Assembly: GCA_903632075.3 (NCBI GenBank)
Contig: CAHIKZ030004553.1
Coordinates: 778,501-842,500 of the forward strand
DNA: 64,000 nucleotides
Reading direction: 5' to 3'
Source of the DNA: Acanthosepion pharaonis
Taxonomy: Eukaryota; Mollusca; Cephalopoda; Sepiida; Sepiidae
The first letter of the stretch is position 1; every line of letters starts with the position of its first letter. Below are positions 57,901 to 64,000 of this stretch, in pieces. The position numbers and the translations under genes were made by a program. A model generated the notes under the pieces. That model was not told the origin of the DNA, did not search any database, and saw nothing but the letters and a program-made list of their open reading frames with translations.

Positions 57901-60900
57901 AGAAGAAATCGAATCTTTCTCCTTCATTCTCGACAACGCCAAGACTCAGTGCAAATCACAAGAAGTTATAATTATCATGGGAGGTCTGAATGACAAAGTA
58001 GGCAAGGAAAAGTCATGGGAGTTAGCTGGCAAATTCGAGGCACTAAGAGAAGTTTTAGTGACATCATCAAGTGATATCATCTCAAAGGAGAATGAACGAA
58101 GAAAAAAAAACGAATGAATCACAAATGAGATTCCCGATATAATGCAAAGGAGAGAGAAAGCAAAGGCAAAACATGGAACGGAATACAGAAAATTACACAA
58201 TGAAATAAGGAGCAAATGTAGACTGGCTAAAGTAGAATGGCTCAATGAAAAATGTGCTGAGAATGCAATTCACAGATGAAGGAGATATGCATAAAATAAA
58301 TAAGGGAACTAACAGGACAGAAGACATGCTCGTCAACAGGCTGCATAAAATCAAAGGATGGAATCCTCATATTAGAGAAAGAAAAAATTCTTCAGCGCTG
58401 GAACGAATATGTTGGAGATCTCTTCCACGACGAAAGAGAACAACTAGCAATACACAGAAATACCGACGGGCCGGAAATACTAAAGAGTTAAATGGAAGCA
58501 GCACTGGCCAAATTGAAAAGAATCAAAGCGGCAGGGCTAGACGGAATTCTAATAGAAATACTGGCAGCCTTAGATTTTTCGTAAACAGACCATCCTTTTA
58601 TCGCGACACTTATTTATAATATCGAGACAACGTCAAATCGATCCCTGTCTTTTATAGAGTTATTGAATTAATTGATTTGCATACGAAAGGTATGATTAGT
58701 TAATTCGTTGTTTTTTGTTTGTGTGTGTGTGCGTGTGTGTGTGTGTGTGTTTTAGCAGCATAATAACATCTCTCTGGGTTATTTAATACCGAAATCTAAA
58801 TATTTTTACGCAATTTTATTTAATTTCTTTTTAATAATAAGTGTTTTAGTAATACACGTCTTACTAATTAACCCATATCTGGGGGAAGTGGTAGATTCCT
58901 ACCTTTCCCAAGTGTATTTGGGCGTAAGTGAATGTAACGAACCCAACGGGAATTAGAACTCGGCTCTCCGATTTCCAATTACGAGACATTATCCATTACA
59001 CCACCCGCATATCTTAACTTACAGCTCATGGTATTCCGAAATGGTCACATATCTAGGTATTGACCAAGTTCGACGTTGCTTAACTTCGGTGATCATACGA
59101 GAATTCGTTAATATGGCTGATTTTTAAGAATTTTAACGATTTCAAAAATATATAATTCCAATCAATTCAAATTCAGTTTGAAATACAGCAAAATATTTTG
59201 CCTTTTTGAAATATCTAACTTAGTCTATTTGCTTGGAATTAGAATTTAAATAAAAGCTCCATGGAATTCTTTTCATTTTTAAAAATGCATTTTAAACCAT
59301 AAATATCGCTTTCCTTTGAAATAACTCTGTATAACTGTGAATCATTTTGTTTGCTGAAGTTTACATAACTTCATATATTAGTCAATACGCAGTATTGTCC
59401 CTTGTTTCCTGCCAGCATAAAAATGAATTCCGAAATCAACCGAAGTAGGCCTCTTCAGCGAATCGGCTGAACCCGTGTATACCCCCTGAAAGATAGATTT
59501 ATTTTAAATTAACACCCATTCATTATTAAAGGATTACCTTTTTCATCGATTTGATTTTGAACAATGTTTTTAACCTGAATGAAAAAGAAAATAAAAATGA
59601 CTAAAAATTTGTATTATTCTTTCTTTATCGAAGTTTCACTTTTACAGTAAAAAGCTAAATTTTAACGTCTCTCTATCGGCCGGGAGTTGGTGGCCTTGAG
59701 CTCCTGTAATCTGTTTCACAGAGGCCGGGTGTGTCCGTCATACTGTGTTCTGGGGTAACGACTTTCACCCGGGTGATTGTCACGGTACCGGCACGAGGCC
59801 CCTGAGCGCAGCGGGTAAACTTGGGCAAGAAATTTAAGGAATTTTCTTCTTCGGCCTGTCGTGTGAAATAGGCGGGGTTGCAAGTTACTGCGTAGCAGTC
59901 ATCGCGGCAGCAGATGGATCGAATTGAAGAAACGGAACCAGTGTGGCACACACCTTTTTTTTTTTTTTTTTTTTTTTTCTTTCTATTTATTAAAACATCA
60001 TTTTGAGTAACTGTTTTCTCATGTCTAACAAAATCACTTTCTACGCGTTCGTGCGTTCGTTTGTTCGCGTTTAGGTACCACCAAAGTCATGCGGACTTTA
60101 TGGGGGGAAAATCAAAGCGCAACAAAACGAGGACATAAAGTTACAAGCCAGCTGTAGAGAGAACTGAAGGAATTTTGAAGTTCTCAAGTGAAAAAAATTC
60201 TCCTGCGGCTGGACAACAAAGAAAGACAAATTTCAAAGAAGTTTTCCTAAAAGCCTCAGTGACAGTTCGAATATATATATGTAATTAAAAAAAAGATATT
60301 TAAAAAATTTCTTCGTTTTTTTTTTTTTTTTTTTTTCTAAAAGGTGGTTGCATCTTTGTTTATCTAACTTCCTGAATGTGCTTTCTATTTTTATTTATGA
60401 AAGTGGAATCCTTGTTTTTTCTTTTCATTTTCAACAGTAATCCTTTTTTTTGTAATATACCAGTAAATTGTTATTCTGCCTTAAGGGCAAGGCCACAGAA
60501 TGAACACTTTCTGCAAGAGTCTGTCGGAGTTAGCTCCTCCTTGGCTCCTCATTTCGACCTTTACCTTTCGGCTGTGCTCCCTACACGCTGTTAACCCGAG
60601 GTAGAGACTAGCAAGTTATCGTTTCAGTTTAGTTATATTACGAACCTAGTTGTAATATACTTCTAGGAATTTTTAGGCCTTGGTTTTCTTTTAGCTAAGC
60701 TCTCCTCATTTTTTTAGATAGACTTTACTGTGTTAGCTTACCAATTCTCTTGCTAGTCTCCCTTACCACAAGACAGTGACTTCTCGCTAAATTTAGGGTC
60801 GGCGACTGAAACGGTCGATACGCAGGCTCCGTGGCCAGGACGTCGATCACCGGGCTGTGTATTAAGTTACGCTCCCATTTCTTTTTGTCTGCTAACTTGA

Positions 60901-63900
60901 CGATAGTTGGAAACTTTACTTTCTTTCTCTACTTCGCCTCTTACTTCTGGCTTTTTGCCAATTATCGGCATTCCGTCCCTACTGGCTGCCTGTACGTCGT
61001 CCATAACCTTTCCCGTACACTACGTTTGTAATTATTACGGGAGGTTACTAATATAGGACTCGACCGGCAGACACGCAACGCCTACACTGGACCTTTGACA
61101 TGCCCGAACAACATAGCAATGCCAGCTCCTGTTTCCTTCCCAGCACGTCAAGTTGGCATCCCGGCAACGACCAACATCAACCTCAAACTACAATGACCAG
61201 CAACAATTATCTGCAACAACCAACATCAACTTCAACTGCAACAACCAACAGCGATCATCTGCATGACCAACAGCGATCACCCGTAGCAACCAACCTCGAC
61301 CATGAACGCCTGCACCGAAACTTTTGCATCTCTACCGTTCCGACCACTTTTATTTCTTTATTACTTTTCTAGAATAAATTAACTTATATCTTATATATCC
61401 TCGTTCTGTTGTCTATGTTGTTTCACCTTGTCAGATTTAACGTCTTCGAAAATGCTAGTGACCTCATCACCCTTTTGTAATACGGGGGCGCTCGAGGGGT
61501 CCACTACAAGTCTTATGTAATTTTTTTCGTATTTTTAATTTGGTTTAATTTTTTTTGTTCTTTTTGTTTTTTAACGGCATATCAACCTCAATGAGTTATT
61601 AAATGCAGACAAGACTTTTATTGCTGATAATATATTTAAAAAAAAAATATACTGCAGGTAATATTTTTTTCCAAAATGCATTGTTGGTAATATTTTTTCA
61701 CAAAAATGTATTGCTGGTAATAATTTTTTCTTCAAAAATTTATTGCTGGCAATTTTTTTTTTTTTTTTTTTCTTACAAGAAAAAACGTATTACTGGTATT
61801 AAAATCTATTTTTACACTTTCATAGTGTTTTGACTCCAGTTTGTGGGTTAACTATTTGACCATAGCTGGGAACCTGACTACTACCCCCGGTCGAGGTGGA
61901 TCTGGAAACACCAGTAATTAAGAGGTGATTCTACGAACCTCAAAAACTCTTAAGCAGAGACCTTGCTGCTGGATGTAGTTTATCGTCTGAACCAGGACGT
62001 TTGTATTTTTATTGTTTCTTTTTTTCTGTATACTGTAATAAATGACTGTTCTTTACAATTTTGCACAATGGTTTGAGCCTTGATTGTGCCTTATACAAAT
62101 CTATATTCCTACTAACTAGGTTTTTGTGTGAGGCGGAAAATGTTAGATTTAGTAGGGAGTTGGAATTTTTATAAACTAACTACTCAGAAAAATCTGCTTT
62201 TGTACGCAAGACAACTAATCCAATAATTCTGTAAAAGTCAATAATCGATTTGATACTATATCGATATTATGAACAGAACCTCTCTTAAAATCGATAACCA
62301 ATTAATATTTTTCGATTCAGACAAGACTCGCATCCTAAGGAATGATCTCACTAAAGAATGCTAATCCACAAAAATGAATTCACCTCAATTTTTAATGAAT
62401 GGATTAGTCCGTTAAAAGCGTGACGTTTCAACTATAAACTCAGCATAAGACATTCAAAATGAGCAGACAATAATATTTGCACATAGAAAGTGTAGATTCC
62501 ACAAGAAAAATTGAGACATCTTTGCAAACGATAGAAAAGTAGAACATAAAGACTGCGTCAAACAAATAGCAACAATATCAATTTTAATGACAAGCTCAAA
62601 AACATACCCAAAAGAAATATTTTCGATTTTATTAAACTCTTTTACTTGTATATAGGTACTGTTACGGACATGATAAAAAAAAAAAAAAAAAAAACAAAAA
62701 AAAAAAAAAACGAAAAACGTATTTTTTTCAAAAGCTTTCTTTGAACTTAAATTTCGGTTAAAACTATTCCGAATTAAAAGAAAAAAATAATTTCCGTACG
62801 TAAACTTTTTAGGTATTTTAAAAATATTGGCATGTTTTTTTAGTCAATCATCGAACCGACATTGTATACGATAAATGTAAATAAAATTAAAAATTTTCTT
62901 TAAAATCCAATATTTTTCCTAGAGATATGTTTCGAAGTTATGAACTTCAAACGTTTGTAGATGAGATTGCGGGAAATCCAATACAAAAAATAAAATACAC
63001 AGATTCTTAACTGTAACTATTATCACGAAATATAAGTTTCTATTTAGAAAATTCTTCTTTCTGACTGAAAATGGAAACGAACATAAATAATGAGGAAGAG
63101 AGAAAGTGGGGTTGGGAGACAAGATCAACTGGAGTCCTCTGTTGCTTTGGTGAGAAAGACAGGGCGACGAAATTGACTCGTGTCTCTTTATTGCTGTAAG
63201 TCTCTCTGCCGAGTTGAATAGAGCTCTGGTTTATATGGCATCGTGTATGATCCAGAAGCCTATGTTTATTTATTAGCGGGAGCTAATTTTACAGGCCATT
63301 CTTTATTTTTATTAATTTGAAAATTTGAAATGTTTGAAACCGGAAGGCTGGAGTAACTTTTTAAAAAAAATATTATCGTTTTTTTTTTCTGTCCTGTTTG
63401 AAAGAAAATAATGTGGTTTATTTAATGATGCAATCATCAATTCCCCCAAAAATATTTCTTGAGTTTTATTTGAATTAGTTTTGGTAAGATGCTGGTCGTA
63501 TTTTCCGTTTGTACACACTTGACACTACATATTTCTTTCGGTGAAATAATATCTTCAAGGATTTTTCTTCATATAACTAAAAAAAAAAAAAAAAAAAAAA
63601 AATGAACGAACAACTCCCAAATTATAAAGTACACACGAAATATGGAAAAGGAGATCACCCCTCCAAATTCTTTTTAATAAAATAATTTATTCAATAAAAA
63701 ATATCGTTCATTAATTAATATTCTGAGACCTACTTCCTCGAGTGTCTGTTATGTTTTGCACAGAGTGAACAAATAATAACAACACCATTGTAAAAAATAC
63801 CACTAAAAATCTCGTCTGACTAATAATAACACCATTTTAAAATCTCGCTTGAATAATAATAACACCATTGTAAAATCTCATTTGAATAATAATAACACCA

Positions 63901-64000
63901 TTGTCGGAGTTAGCTCCTCCTCAGTTCCTTAATCCTTCACCAGGGGTACTGGGTTACCCTTTGCCTCGATCTCTTTTTTTCCCTCAGGCTTACGAAAATC

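Overview
The window looks like intergenic nuclear DNA of an animal, most probably a coleoid cephalopod (octopus-like). This is inferred from the strong A+T bias, long (TA)n, (GATA)n, (CA)n and (GAA)n arrays, several tRNA-derived SINE families, and decayed LINE and transposase peptides resembling families I know from octopus genomes. No database search was possible. I find no intact host gene, no bacterial-style operon and no CRISPR array. Nearly every open frame is either a microsatellite read-through or a broken piece of a transposable element.

Family names used below are mine. LINE-A is an RTE-like APE endonuclease/RT element. LINE-B is a second RT family. LINE-C is a jockey/CR1-like element with a KYFHGNCS-type C-terminus. 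LINE-D is a related family with an SFFPRT..LWN C-terminus. LINE-E ends in LGHVLRQPDD. LINE-F ends in VVGAL..PGSPCLKEIQK. S1 is a tRNA-headed foldback retroposon whose tail carries GCCGAAACG. S2 is a SINE with a GTGTAATGGATA head. S3 is a (TA)n-associated family with a hammerhead-like core. S4 is a SINE-like element with a shared tail. S6 is a SINE with a GTGGCCAAG head. R5 is a dispersed repeat containing TTAGGTCGTACCATATG.

Layout. 0-5 kb: LINE-A 3' ends, LINE-B, a Penelope-like fragment and TA arrays. 5-10.5 kb: SINEs, inverted RT pieces, a 454-bp polypurine tract, LINE-D, LINE-A split by a pogo-like MITE, and LINE-E. 10.5-21 kb: S1, mariner and Tc1 relics, S3 foldback and GATA arrays. 21-25 kb: LINE-C broken by a Tc1 element. 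26-30 kb: S1 composite, A-rich sequence, a 22-bp minisatellite and a mariner-like C-terminus. 30-36 kb: a long inverted-repeat element, S3, hAT relic, S1, LINE-F 3' ends and a TTTC tandem block. 37-47 kb: S1 pieces, pogo-type MITE, Tc1, a 39-bp satellite, LINE-D, a SINE with a hammerhead-like core, mariners. 47-64 kb: LINE-C, a candidate Pol II promoter, S1 with a clean target duplication, a Gypsy pol fragment hit by a MITE, two divergent LINE-A copies, a 5S rRNA-like sequence abutting a SINE, and a solo LTR followed by the start of a second LTR.

The most interesting theme is one of small retroposons. Three S1 composites have inverted tails and are each flanked by an exact 12-bp direct repeat. 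At least four separate small repeat families carry hammerhead-ribozyme-like cores, usually dimeric or beside (TA)n arrays, in a window that also holds a Penelope-like fragment. Other items of note are a 5S-like/tRNA-SINE junction, a SINE tail module shared by different bodies, and a CCAAT/TATA promoter with a splice donor at 50.39-50.56 kb on the minus strand.
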